Shown piece after piece: positions 42,843 to 50,039 of a DNA stretch of 64,000 nt. This DNA comes from an uncultured Lachnospiraceae bacterium (GTDB lineage Bacteria; Bacillota; Clostridia; Lachnospirales; Lachnospiraceae). Where the stretch lies: positions 124,001 through 188,000 of the forward strand of contig CAJURQ010000003.1 in NCBI GenBank assembly GCA_910588955.1, given 5' to 3'. The position numbers were made by a program, and so were the translations under genes. Positions within the stretch are counted from its first letter, which is position 1. Each line of letters opens with the position of its first letter. Below the pieces are notes generated by a model, which worked only from the letters and a program-made list of their open reading frames with translations, had not been told where the DNA came from and searched no databases.

Positions 42843-44043
42843 TCTAACATTTATATCCAAAGGGGATGCTTCCAGTGTCCAGTTGCTCCAGAAGAGCTAT
42901 GTGATAGGGATGGCTGGCGAGATATACAAAATGGAAGAAATAAATGGCAGGCTTTTCGTTTTTGGTAATGGTGTGATGATGGGAGACAATATAGATAATC
43001 TGGATTTTCTTAAAAAAGATGGCGTGAAATTGCAGGCAACCCATATTATCTATGCAGATGAAAGGTATTACATAGTTAATCACTGCAGGGATTGGAATGA
43101 AAAAATTTATTTAACATGTGATTTTCAAACATATGAAGAAATAGATCCGGTTGATGCCGCAGGCATTTCCAGAGAAATAATGGATGGAACTGTTAAAAAA
43201 ACGGCAATGATTACAAGCATGAATTTATTTTTAGATTCAAAAGGAAGAATTATTTTTATATACTTGTATGATTGGTACAGTGCCAATAACACTCCACCGG
43301 TTAATTATACTGGCGCAGAGCATGCGGGTATGAGCATTTGTAAAAGCTTGAAAGAAGTGTCAGAAAGAGAAATGATAGAACTCAGCGGGGATGCAAAATC
43401 GTCCTACGGCAAAAGCGCATTTCTGGCTGATGATAAAATATATTGTGATAGAAGGCAGATTGATTTAAATGGAGGCGCTGATACAAGCTATGAAATTCTT
43501 TATAAAAGAATGTATGCAAATGGTTATTTTTTTCGTATGATAACAGCTGGCTCAGAAAACATAATATATCGCAGCAGAGATGGTAAAAATTTAATACGCG
43601 GTACCCATGAGACACCGGGGAAGGATTTTGAGGTTTTTGATTCTATAGTTCCCATAAATGGTAAACTCGGAGTTATTTGTTATAATCAATCTGAATTCAA
43701 AACCTATCTAAATATTGCAAATGATGTGATGAGTGTCGGTGATGTTGGGAATGAAATGGTACAAATATTTGATTCTTTTAATATTGTATCAATAGTAGAG
43801 TATAATGAGAAAACATATATTGGGACGGATAACGGAACTATATATGAACTTCAACTTGATTATGATGGAATTCTGCAACGACCTGATGTGGCAATCATAA
43901 AAACACTGGCTGCAAAGCAAGCACTGGCACAAGCGATGCAGTATACTGATGATTGCATAGCGAAGTTGAAGGGTTATATCGATGGTAAAATTGAGAAGGA
44001 ATCTTCAGATGTAGAAAATAATTCAACAAAAGTTGAATCATAG
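42826..44043 (+). CDS. Putative receptor-binding tail protein (beta-propeller-like)
   Basis: A 405-residue protein, the last phage gene. It has repeated beta-strand units (GEIYKMEEINGRLFVFGNGV, KTYIGTDNGTIYELQLDYDG) as in propeller-type sensors, and a helical C-terminal end (AAKQALAQAMQYTDDCIAKL) suited to trimer contact. Position at the end of the tail module and low G+C suggest host recognition; this is inference. Confidence 0.55.
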   Translation: MIGKTNLTFISKGDASSVQLLQKSYVIGMAGEIYKMEEINGRLFVFGNGVMMGDNIDNLDFLKKDGVKLQATHIIYADERYYIVNHCRDWNEKIYLTCDFQTYEEIDPVDAAGISREIMDGTVKKTAMITSMNLFLDSKGRIIFIYLYDWYSANNTPPVNYTGAEHAGMSICKSLKEVSEREMIELSGDAKSSYGKSAFLADDKIYCDRRQIDLNGGADTSYEILYKRMYANGYFFRMITAGSENIIYRSRDGKNLIRGTHETPGKDFEVFDSIVPINGKLGVICYNQSEFKTYLNIANDVMSVGDVGNEMVQIFDSFNIVSIVEYNEKTYIGTDNGTIYELQLDYDGILQRPDVAIIKTLAAKQALAQAMQYTDDCIAKLKGYIDGKIEKESSDVENNSTKVES

Positions 44044-44120
44044 AAAAACAGGGCTTAAAGGGGAGTTCAATTTGGATATTTGACGGTGAATTTGTACGAA
44101 AATTTCCATGTTACAAAGAA

Positions 44121-44157
44121 TTGTCATTTTAAGTGAATAGAATTGTCATTCTTTCTG
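44121..44157 (+). promoter_or_regulatory. Right-end transposase sites R1 and R2
   Basis: TTGTCATT occurs at 44121-44128 and 44143-44150, exactly 22 bases apart and in the same orientation, which is the register of the R1/R2 MuA sites at the Mu right end. Confidence 0.6.
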
Positions 44158-44167
44158 CGCGCTTACA
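44143..44167 (-). repeat. Right terminal inverted repeat
   Basis: Read inward on the minus strand it begins TGTAA, then five variable bases, CAG, one variable base and AAGAATGACAA, matching the left end at 13408-13432 in 19 of 25 positions. Confidence 0.82.
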
Positions 44168-44172
44168 AATGT
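44168..44172. repeat. Target-site duplication, right copy (AATGT)
   Basis: Identical to 13403-13407, directly outside the right phage end. Confidence 0.85.
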
Positions 44173-44238
44173 ATACCGGAAAATGTACAATCTATACCGA
44201 AGCGGAAGAAACTGCCGGAAAGTTTTCTGTCTATTGAG

Positions 44239-44267
44239 TTGCTTCTGCGTTGCAAATCGCATATAAT
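44239..44267 (+). promoter_or_regulatory. Promoter of the toxin-antitoxin operon
   Basis: TTGCTT (44239-44244) and TATAAT (44262-44267) are 17 bases apart, 35 bases before the antitoxin ATG. It lies wholly outside the prophage, so integration did not disturb it. Confidence 0.65.
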
Positions 44268-44301
44268 ATAAATACAATGAATTGCGAAAGGGGTTGATAT
44301 T

Positions 44302-44577
44302 ATGGCGGGCACAACAAATTTCAGCGTTCGCATGGACAGCGACATCAAAAAGCAGTGTGAAAGTCTGTACAGCGAATTAGGCATGAACCTTACCACTGCT
44401 ATCAATGTTTTTTTGCGACAATCTCTCCGTGCCGGTGGTTTTCCTTTTGATGTGAAGCTTGAACAGCCAAACAGGGAAACCATCGCGGCAATGCTGGAGG
44501 CGGAACGTATTGCGCATGACCCGAACGTAAAGCGCTATTCTGATGTTGAGGAAGCTCTTCGGGAGCTGAAAAGATGA
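44302..44577 (+). CDS. RelB/DinJ-family antitoxin
   Basis: A 91-residue antitoxin. The ribbon-helix-helix N-terminus (NFSVRMDSDIKKQCESLYSE, then LGMNLTTAINVFLRQ) is typical of DinJ/RelB and should bind the operon's own promoter. The C-terminal part wraps the toxin. GAAAGGGG precedes the ATG. The toxin starts inside its stop (ATGA). Confidence 0.88.
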   Translation: MAGTTNFSVRMDSDIKKQCESLYSELGMNLTTAINVFLRQSLRAGGFPFDVKLEQPNRETIAAMLEAERIAHDPNVKRYSDVEEALRELKR

Positions 44578-44855
44578 AGCGTGATATTGTCTGGACAACA
44601 AAATTTAAGAAGGATTACAAAATGGCGGTTAAGCGTAATCTGAACATTGATTTATTGGATGACATTATCCGTGCTTTATCACGGGGCGAAATACTGCCGG
44701 AGAAGAATAGGGACCACGAGTTGACAGGCGATTGGGTCGGATACAGGGAATGTCATATCCAGTCGGACTGGCTTCTCATTTATCGGATTGAAGATGATGT
44801 GCTGGTGCTGACGCTGTCCAGAACCGGAACACACAGCGATTTATTCGGTAAATGA
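44574..44855 (+). CDS. yafQ: YafQ-family mRNA interferase toxin
   Basis: A 93-residue RelE-superfamily toxin of the YafQ branch, which cuts mRNA on the ribosome. Features are KFKKDYKMAVKRN, the conserved HELTGDWVGYRECHI, DWLLIYRI and the end LSRTGTHSDLF, with the catalytic-type His residues in HEL and HSDLF. Confidence 0.88.
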   Translation: MKRDIVWTTKFKKDYKMAVKRNLNIDLLDDIIRALSRGEILPEKNRDHELTGDWVGYRECHIQSDWLLIYRIEDDVLVLTLSRTGTHSDLFGK

Positions 44856-44908
44856 ATTTTTCTATAAATAAGTTATTAGATTAAGGACTTGGGGAAGCAG
44901 GGGTTGAC

Positions 44909-45139
44909 ATGAGGGAAATGGAGTTTAAGATGGAACGTCCGGGGCTTTTGAAGGAGGGCGACCGGGTGACGGTGACAGAGGGCGTTCTTCCCAGCAATTA
45001 TTATTATACGATAGATCCGTCCCTTGCCATGTCGGGCAATTTCCCTTTCAGAGAGCGGATGACAGAGCGGGAGGGCGTGGTGACGGAAGTCATCGAGAAT
45101 GCCAGAGGCTTCTATGTGAAGGCGAGATTTGGAGAGTAG
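44909..45139 (+). CDS. Small conserved-looking protein, unknown
   Basis: A 76-residue protein (RPGLLKEGDRVTVTEGVLPS, MTEREGVVTEVIENARGFYV) with a beta-barrel-like pattern. The second half reads like an SH3-type fold. It precedes ridA by 33 bases. I do not recognise the family. Confidence 0.55.
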   Translation: MREMEFKMERPGLLKEGDRVTVTEGVLPSNYYYTIDPSLAMSGNFPFRERMTEREGVVTEVIENARGFYVKARFGE

Positions 45140-45172
45140 AGTGAAAAGAAAAAAGAAAGAGAGGAAAATATT

Positions 45173-45550
45173 ATGTTAACTAAAGTATCAACTGACAAAG
45201 CGCCGGCGGCGATTGGACCGTATTCACAGGGAATCATTGCGGGGGACTTCCTCTTTGCATCGGGGCAGATTCCGATTAACCCGGCAACGGGGGAGATTGA
45301 GGGCAAGGATGTGACCGAGCAGGCGGAGCAGGCAATGAAGAACGTGGGAGCGATTCTTGCGGAGGCGGGTACGGACTACACAAAGGTGGTAAAAACTACC
45401 TGTTTTCTGGCGGAGATGGCGGACTTTGTGGCATTCAACGCGGTGTACGAGAAGTATTTCACCGAGAGGCCGGCGAGAAGCTGTGTGGCTGTGAAGCAGC
45501 TCCCGAAGGATGTGCTCTGCGAGGTGGAGGTTCTGGCGTACCTGAAATAG
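45173..45550 (+). CDS. ridA: RidA-family enamine/imine deaminase
   Basis: A 125-residue RidA protein, which hydrolyses reactive 2-aminoacrylate-type imines released by PLP enzymes. The sequence shows APAAIGPYSQGI at the start, ASGQIPINPATGEI, the conserved arginine of ARSCVAVKQLPKDVLCEVEV, and full family length. GAGAGGAAAA precedes the ATG. Confidence 0.92.
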   Translation: MLTKVSTDKAPAAIGPYSQGIIAGDFLFASGQIPINPATGEIEGKDVTEQAEQAMKNVGAILAEAGTDYTKVVKTTCFLAEMADFVAFNAVYEKYFTERPARSCVAVKQLPKDVLCEVEVLAYLK

Positions 45551-45572
45551 AGAGTATTTGCGCGGGATTGTA

Positions 45573-45658
45573 GTTTACATAATGTATAGATTTGCGCCGT
45601 CAAAAGGTTTACATAACTTAATCCGGCGAGATGAAAATGACATGAAAGGTTTACATAA
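45573..45658. repeat. Three copies of the GTTTACATAA motif before shikimate kinase
   Basis: Perfect copies lie at 45573-45582, 45607-45616 and 45649-45658, all in the same orientation, with start spacings of 34 and 42 bases. The last one ends three bases before the shikimate kinase ATG. Confidence 0.6.
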
Positions 45659-45661
45659 GTT

Positions 45662-46168
45662 ATGAATAAGGATAATATCATTTTGATAGGTATGCCCGGC
45701 GTGGGAAAAAGTACGGTGGGCGTGGTGTTGGCAAAGAGGCTCGGCTATGCCTTTGTGGATGCGGATTTAGTGATTCAGAGCTGGGAGGGAAAGCTTCTGC
45801 ACGAGATTATAGAGGAGCGTGGTGTGGAAGGTTTCTGGAGGCTGGAGGAGGCTGTGGGCGAATCCATAGAGAGCGAGCGGACGGTGATTGCCACCGGGGG
45901 CAGCGCGGTTTACGGCGAGAATGCGATGACGCATTATAAGCAGATGGGAACAGTGGTGTATCTGTCCCTTCCGTTGGAGGAAATCAGGGAGCGGCTCGGC
46001 GATCTGACCGAGCGCGGTGTGACCCTGAGGGACGGGCAGGATCTGGACGGGCTGTATGAGGAGCGGCAGCCGCTCTACGAAAAATACGCCGATATGACGG
46101 TAGAGTGCGACGGACTGCAGATTCGTGAAATCGTCGAGCAGATCGCAGCCGGTTTCCGAACAGCGTGA
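45662..46168 (+). CDS. aroK: Shikimate kinase
   Basis: A 168-residue P-loop kinase that phosphorylates shikimate in aromatic amino-acid synthesis. It has Walker A GMPGVGKST, the DAD shikimate-binding motif, FWRLEE in the place of FR.xE, and ATGGSAVY. The expected LID arginine is in the ERGVTLRDG region. It stands alone, without other aro genes. The GTTTACATAA motif sits where a ribosome binding site is expected, which leaves no good Shine-Dalgarno sequence. Confidence 0.88.
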   Translation: MNKDNIILIGMPGVGKSTVGVVLAKRLGYAFVDADLVIQSWEGKLLHEIIEERGVEGFWRLEEAVGESIESERTVIATGGSAVYGENAMTHYKQMGTVVYLSLPLEEIRERLGDLTERGVTLRDGQDLDGLYEERQPLYEKYADMTVECDGLQIREIVEQIAAGFRTA

Positions 46169-46258
46169 AAACACGAAAGCATATAAACACGGTGCATAAT
46201 CTTTTCCAAATGGCAGAAACTAACGGCAATAAGACGTTTCGATATGGAGGAAAAGACG

Positions 46259-46615
46259 ATGGATTATATCAATGCATTTTGGGTGGGCGGACTGATCTGT
46301 GCGCTTGTGCAGATTCTTCTCGAAAAGACCAAGCTGTTGCCGGGCAGGGTGATGGTGCTCCTTGTCTGCGTGGGAGCGGCGATCAGCTTTGTCGGGTGGT
46401 ACGAGCCGTTTATGGAGTTCGCAGGGGCAGGCGCCAGCGTGCCGCTTCTCGGCTACGGCAATATTTTGATGAAGGGCGTGAAGGAGTCTGTGGATGAGAA
46501 CGGTTTTATCGGTTTGTTTCAGGGTGGTTTCAAGACCGGGGCAGTTGGGTGTGCAGCGGCGCTTGTGTTCGGGTACCTGGCAAGTCTTACTTTTAAACCG
46601 AAGCCGAAAAAATGA
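46259..46615 (+). CDS. spoVAE: Stage V sporulation protein AE
   Basis: A 118-residue integral membrane protein of the SpoVA dipicolinate channel. The stretch FWVGGLICALVQILLEKTKL, the second-helix motif WYEPFMEFAGAGASVPLLGY and GFIGLFQGGFKTGAVG are characteristic. I chose the ATG at 46259, eight bases after GGAGG, over one at 46244. A clear sigma-G promoter was not found upstream. It is separated from spoVAD. Confidence 0.88.
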   Translation: MDYINAFWVGGLICALVQILLEKTKLLPGRVMVLLVCVGAAISFVGWYEPFMEFAGAGASVPLLGYGNILMKGVKESVDENGFIGLFQGGFKTGAVGCAAALVFGYLASLTFKPKPKK

Positions 46616-46629
46616 GTGGAGCGCCCGCG

Positions 46630-46932
46630 TTAATGCGGATGATTTTCATCAGATGATTCTATATATTCAGCAATATCGTAGAGCGTACAGCCTAAAATAC
46701 AGCAGAGCTTATCCAATGTATTTGTGCTTACGCTCTCATTTTTGCGCAGGCGATCAAGCTGACCTGTGCTGATACCATAGGTATTAATCAGCTTATACTG
46801 TGATATATTTTGACTTTTCAAGGTTTTCCATAGTTTTTCATAAACGATCAGTATTCGTGTATTTGGGTTGAGGATGAGGCGGAAAATCCTGTTAGGATAT
46901 TTAAATATATAAATTGAGTGGAAAACGTACAA
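46630..46932 (-). CDS. XRE-family helix-turn-helix protein
   Basis: The domain part (YEKLWKTLKSQNISQYKLIN, then TYGISTGQLDRLRKNESVST and LDKLCCILGCTLYDIAEYIE) is a clear small helix-turn-helix regulator of about 70 residues. The first 30 residues of the longest frame look non-coding and no ribosome binding site was found, so the real start is probably near 46840 with a non-ATG codon, or the start has been lost. Confidence 0.6.
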   Translation of the reverse strand: MYVFHSIYIFKYPNRIFRLILNPNTRILIVYEKLWKTLKSQNISQYKLINTYGISTGQLDRLRKNESVSTNTLDKLCCILGCTLYDIAEYIESSDENHPH

Positions 46933-47070
46933 TTCTCTTTTTTTTTCTAAAACATATCTCTTTTTGAAGACTAATGGTCTCCTTTCCCGTTATAATATAT
47001 AGGTGCGCGGATTTACGAGTATCAAAACCGAGCAGGAAAGGAGGCAGATACCATCAACAGGGAAGAACAA

Positions 47071-47622
47071 TTGTCAGCGCTGATTGATTCTTACCAGCAT
47101 CTTGTTTTTTCAATATGTTATAAGATGACAGCAGATTATTTTGCCTCCGAGGATCTGGCACAGGAAACGTTTTTGTCGGTCTACAGTCATCTGGGGGAGT
47201 TCGACGGCAGGCACGAAAAGGCTTGGGTCTGCCGGATCGCCACCAACAAGTGTCTGGACTATCTCCAGAGTGCGGGGCGGCGCAGTATTCCAACGGCTGA
47301 TCTGGGCTTTGACAGTGCGAGGGCGCCGGACGGGGAAATGTCTCCCGACAGGGGTGCGGCGGCTGCCGAAGGGAACGAGGCGGCAGCACAGCAGACGCCG
47401 GAGAGCATCTGTCTGGAAAAGGAGGTGCGGGAAACCTTGCTTTCCAGATGCCTGTCCCTAAAGCCGCCCTACGATGCGATCGCCAAAGCTTACTACTATG
47501 ACGAACTGGATGCGGGCGAGATCGCGAGGCGGAGGGGCGTTAAGAAAAAGACCATACAGACGCAGATTTACAGGGCGAGAAGTATGCTTCGCAGGATGTA
47601 TGAAAAGGAGAAGGGCGCATGA
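47071..47622 (+). CDS. ECF-type RNA polymerase sigma factor
   Basis: A sigma factor of about 183 residues. Region 2 reads LIDSYQHLVFSICYKMTADY...EDLAQETFLSVY, and region 4 reads PYDAIAKAYYYDELDAGEIA with RRGVKKKTIQTQIYRARSML. The start is unclear: TTG at 47071 is weakly placed, while an in-frame ATC at 47053 stands nine bases after a strong AAAGGAGG and would give the family-like start INREEQLSALID. The gene overlaps its membrane partner (ATGA), the usual sigma/anti-sigma pairing. TATAAT at 46991 may be part of its promoter. Confidence 0.85.
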   Translation: MSALIDSYQHLVFSICYKMTADYFASEDLAQETFLSVYSHLGEFDGRHEKAWVCRIATNKCLDYLQSAGRRSIPTADLGFDSARAPDGEMSPDRGAAAAEGNEAAAQQTPESICLEKEVRETLLSRCLSLKPPYDAIAKAYYYDELDAGEIARRRGVKKKTIQTQIYRARSMLRRMYEKEKGA

Positions 47623-48116
47623 TACATAATATGACGGAAGAGAGAAAAAAACTGAATAGATATGACGTTTCCCTCCCGGCTCCTTTGACTGAGGAAGAAC
47701 TGGCGCGGCTGATTGAGACGGTTGAACGGCACGAATTGCTGCATGCGCCGGGACACTTGAAGGGAAACGTGTTTTCGCACATACAGGAAGGCAAACGGAG
47801 GGAAAGGCAGCGCGCGCTTTTTTCTTACCGTGCTAAAGTCCTGGTAGGGATGGCGGCGGCTCTGGCGGTACTTTTCCTCGTGCCTGTGGACGGGGTGGAA
47901 ACGCCGCAGATGCCACAGTCCGGTATTCTGGAAACGCTGTATGAAGAGGAAACGGAGAGCTTGGACGAATGGGAGCGGGACGTGCTTGAGACACAGCGGG
48001 ATATCGAGAGAACATGGAGACGGTATCAGGCGGGGCAGGAGAGAGTGAACGCGAGAAAGAAGTATTTTAGAAATCTATCGGAAAAGATTACAAATTATAA
48101 AACTTGGGAGGATTGA
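47619..48116 (+). CDS. Putative anti-sigma factor, single-pass membrane protein
   Basis: A 165-residue protein: a cytoplasmic N-terminal helical part (LTEEELARLIETVERHELLH), one transmembrane helix (VLVGMAAALAVLFLVP) and an extracellular coiled coil ending in NYKTWED. Translational coupling to the ECF sigma gene and this layout fit an anti-sigma factor; there is no ZAS zinc motif. Confidence 0.68.
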   Translation: MIHNMTEERKKLNRYDVSLPAPLTEEELARLIETVERHELLHAPGHLKGNVFSHIQEGKRRERQRALFSYRAKVLVGMAAALAVLFLVPVDGVETPQMPQSGILETLYEEETESLDEWERDVLETQRDIERTWRRYQAGQERVNARKKYFRNLSEKITNYKTWED

Positions 48117-48120
48117 TGAG

Positions 48121-48771
48121 ATGAAAAAGCAGAAGAACAGATTTTGGCTGTTTGTATTTTCCCTTTGCCCGGGGGCAGGGCATATGTATATGGGGCTGAT
48201 GAAGATGGGACTGAGCTTTATGCTTGGTTTTATGGGGATGATCGCCGTCGTCTCGATCACACAACTCGCTGTGCTGGCGGTGTTTCCCGTCACGCTCTAC
48301 ATATACGCTTTTTTCCATGCCAACAACATCGGCGGGATGGACGCGGCACAGTTCGCGGCACTGGAGGACGAATACCTTTTCGGTATCGGTGCGTGGGATA
48401 CCAGCCGCTTTAAGCTGAACATGAATAAGAGAAACCGCAACATTGCGGCGGTGGTCTGCATTGTGCTGGGCGTCTGTATGCTGTGGGATTTGGGTTTTGG
48501 CATGGTGAGAAGCTACGTGGGCTGGGACAATCCGATTATGCGGGATATCTATTATTTCACGAGAGACAGGCTGCCGAGGGCTGTCATAGCAATTGCGATC
48601 ATCTGGTTCGGCGTGTCGCTGCTTCGCGGAAAGAAATTTGAGTCTGCGGAAACTGACAGGAGGAGTGAGGCGGACGATTATAGAAAGCCTGCGGCGCTGC
48701 CCGGGGAGGTTATAGAAGAGCGGCGAGCTGATACGGAGAATGTGCAAAAAAATGAGCAGGGGGGGGAGTAG
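48121..48771 (+). CDS. TM2-type multi-pass membrane protein
   Basis: A 216-residue protein. The start WLFVFSLCPGAGHMYMGLMK is a TM2-domain signature. Three to four more membrane segments and an acidic cytoplasmic tail follow. As third gene of the sigma operon it may be part of an envelope-stress response; the molecular role is unknown. Confidence 0.7.
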   Translation: MKKQKNRFWLFVFSLCPGAGHMYMGLMKMGLSFMLGFMGMIAVVSITQLAVLAVFPVTLYIYAFFHANNIGGMDAAQFAALEDEYLFGIGAWDTSRFKLNMNKRNRNIAAVVCIVLGVCMLWDLGFGMVRSYVGWDNPIMRDIYYFTRDRLPRAVIAIAIIWFGVSLLRGKKFESAETDRRSEADDYRKPAALPGEVIEERRADTENVQKNEQGGE

Positions 48772-48774
48772 ACT

Positions 48775-49116
48775 ATGGATATGCAGGAAAAGGATTTGTA
48801 CAGGGAGGAATCCGGGACGCTGCGAACCCGCCGGGTCGGCTCTGTAACTTTCGGGATGACGCTGATTTTGTTCGGCGTGCTCTTCCTCTTACATATGGTG
48901 GTTCCGACGCTGCACTATGAGTTGATCTTCCGGTTCTGGCCCGTGGTTTTTGTCCTGCTTGGCGTGGAGATTCTGGTGGAAAATCATAAAAGCAACGCGG
49001 AGAAATGCAAGTTTGTGTATGACTTTCCGGCGATTCTGATGATGATCATGATGCTCCTGTTCGCTATGGTGATGGCGGCTGCGGAGTTTTCCCTCCATTA
49101 TTACCAGTGGTGGTAA
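48775..49116 (+). CDS. LiaF-like transmembrane protein (DUF5668 type)
   Basis: A 113-residue protein with three hydrophobic helices. VGSVTFGMTLILFGVLFLL and FRFWPVVFVLLGVEILVEN match the LiaI/LiaF-like transmembrane region that goes with envelope-stress systems. It ends the ECF operon. Hairpins just after the stop (49116-49147) separate it from the converging gene. Confidence 0.7.
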   Translation: MDMQEKDLYREESGTLRTRRVGSVTFGMTLILFGVLFLLHMVVPTLHYELIFRFWPVVFVLLGVEILVENHKSNAEKCKFVYDFPAILMMIMMLLFAMVMAAAEFSLHYYQWW

Positions 49117-49163
49117 TTGAGAAACTTTTCTCAATACTGCAATATTGCGCAGATATCATAAAT

Positions 49164-49667
49164 TTATATCTCATCGTATTCAATCTGTTTTTTGTTTAAA
49201 AATTGTCTGACGGCTCTGTCCCAGACCGCGTCCGGCGTCCTGTCCATGAGAAAAGTGTGGAAGGCGGTGCCGGTGATGAGCGTGAGGGCAGCGCCGTCGT
49301 ATTTTATGTTGAGCACAAAAGCCTTCACTTGATCCGGCATCACGGCGGTATCGTCCTTTTCCAGAAGGGACGCCGTGTATTCGGGGATCAGGTGCAGCAC
49401 GAAATGAAATGCCGCAGGCGTGCGCTTTCCCTTGATCAGATCAAAGCAGACGGGGCGTATCTTTTTCCACTGTGTAAATTCATAGGGGCGCGTTTCCCCG
49501 TCCTCCCATTCCTCGGACGTGTAGAACGCCCGGTTTTCCCGCCCGGCTATCGTGAACGTGTTGTAGGTGCTGATGGAGGCATGTTCCAGCAAAAAGGAGT
49601 CGAAGGCGTCCCCAGCCAGGAACTGGTTCATAAATTGTTTGATGTTTTTTATCTGCAATGAAATCAT
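49164..49667 (-). CDS. DUF5721-like protein
   Basis: A 167-residue cytoplasmic protein (MISLQIKNIKQFMNQFLAGD, ISTYNTFTIAGRENRAFYTS, WKKIRPVCFDLIKGKRTP). It resembles a family of unknown function common in Lachnospiraceae. No catalytic motif is evident. Confidence 0.6.
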   Translation of the reverse strand: MISLQIKNIKQFMNQFLAGDAFDSFLLEHASISTYNTFTIAGRENRAFYTSEEWEDGETRPYEFTQWKKIRPVCFDLIKGKRTPAAFHFVLHLIPEYTASLLEKDDTAVMPDQVKAFVLNIKYDGAALTLITGTAFHTFLMDRTPDAVWDRAVRQFLNKKQIEYDEI

Positions 49668-49714
49668 GTGCAGCCCTTCTGCTTTCCTATTTTTATTCTG
49701 CTTATTTTTTCGTT

Positions 49715-49867
49715 TTAGTCATCTTCTAACATGGATTGAAATATGTCTTTTAATGCCTGAAGATTTTTATTGTCCGGCGATTCTTCCAAAGCCTTTTCGA
49801 GCCATCCTAAAGCAAGTCGGATAAAACCTTGAAACTGTTTATTTGTCATTCCCATATCTGCTACCAT
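49715..49867 (-). CDS. Small protein of 50 residues, unknown
   Basis: MVADMGMTNKQFQGFIRLAL, then GWLEKALEESPDNKNLQALK and an acidic end. The compact helical pattern and the AAAGG before the start suggest a real gene; internal Met codons at 5 and 7 could also start it. The 172 bases to the next gene hold only AT-rich DNA and a likely divergent promoter. Confidence 0.6.
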   Translation of the reverse strand: MVADMGMTNKQFQGFIRLALGWLEKALEESPDNKNLQALKDIFQSMLEDD

Positions 49868-50039
49868 CCTTTCACCGCCTTTTAATTGATATGATTATTA
49901 ATTGGTATAATAATTATAGCGGTTTTGCGGACAAGTGTAAAGCCTATTCAATTTAGTTGGTTGTTTGATTTGCATAATTGGGTATTCTATGATAGTATAA
50001 GTAGTAATGGAAACTATGTGAAACGGTTGCGGAGGCTTT

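Larger units (their letters stand above)
13408..44167 (+). mobile_element. Mu-like transposable prophage, siphophage morphogenesis, 30,760 bp
   Basis: The boundaries come from three agreeing signs: 5'-TG...CA-3' termini, a 25-bp imperfect terminal inverted repeat (19 of 25 positions identical), and a 5-bp AATGT duplication. The contents are complete: repressor and early promoter, DDE transposase, MuB-like ATPase, Gam, GemA, Mor, lysis, packaging, head, tail and receptor genes. All are rightward except the repressor, and no essential gene is visibly broken. The only damaged gene found is an accessory Tad2 homologue. Integration was intergenic, between a truncated membrane-protein gene and a toxin-antitoxin operon. 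No att core or site-specific integrase is present. Confidence 0.92.

Noticed and set aside
41166..44167. Mu-like invertible tail-fibre segment
   Set aside because: No recombinase gene and no inverted crossover sites framing alternative fibre ends were found.
44302..44855. Toxin-antitoxin pair as phage cargo
   Set aside because: It lies outside the right end and outside the AATGT duplication, so it belongs to the host.
49203..49661. Rightward 152-codon frame opposite the DUF5721-like gene
   Set aside because: Its protein is unlike any family, while the leftward frame has normal composition and a clear start; it is an antisense shadow.
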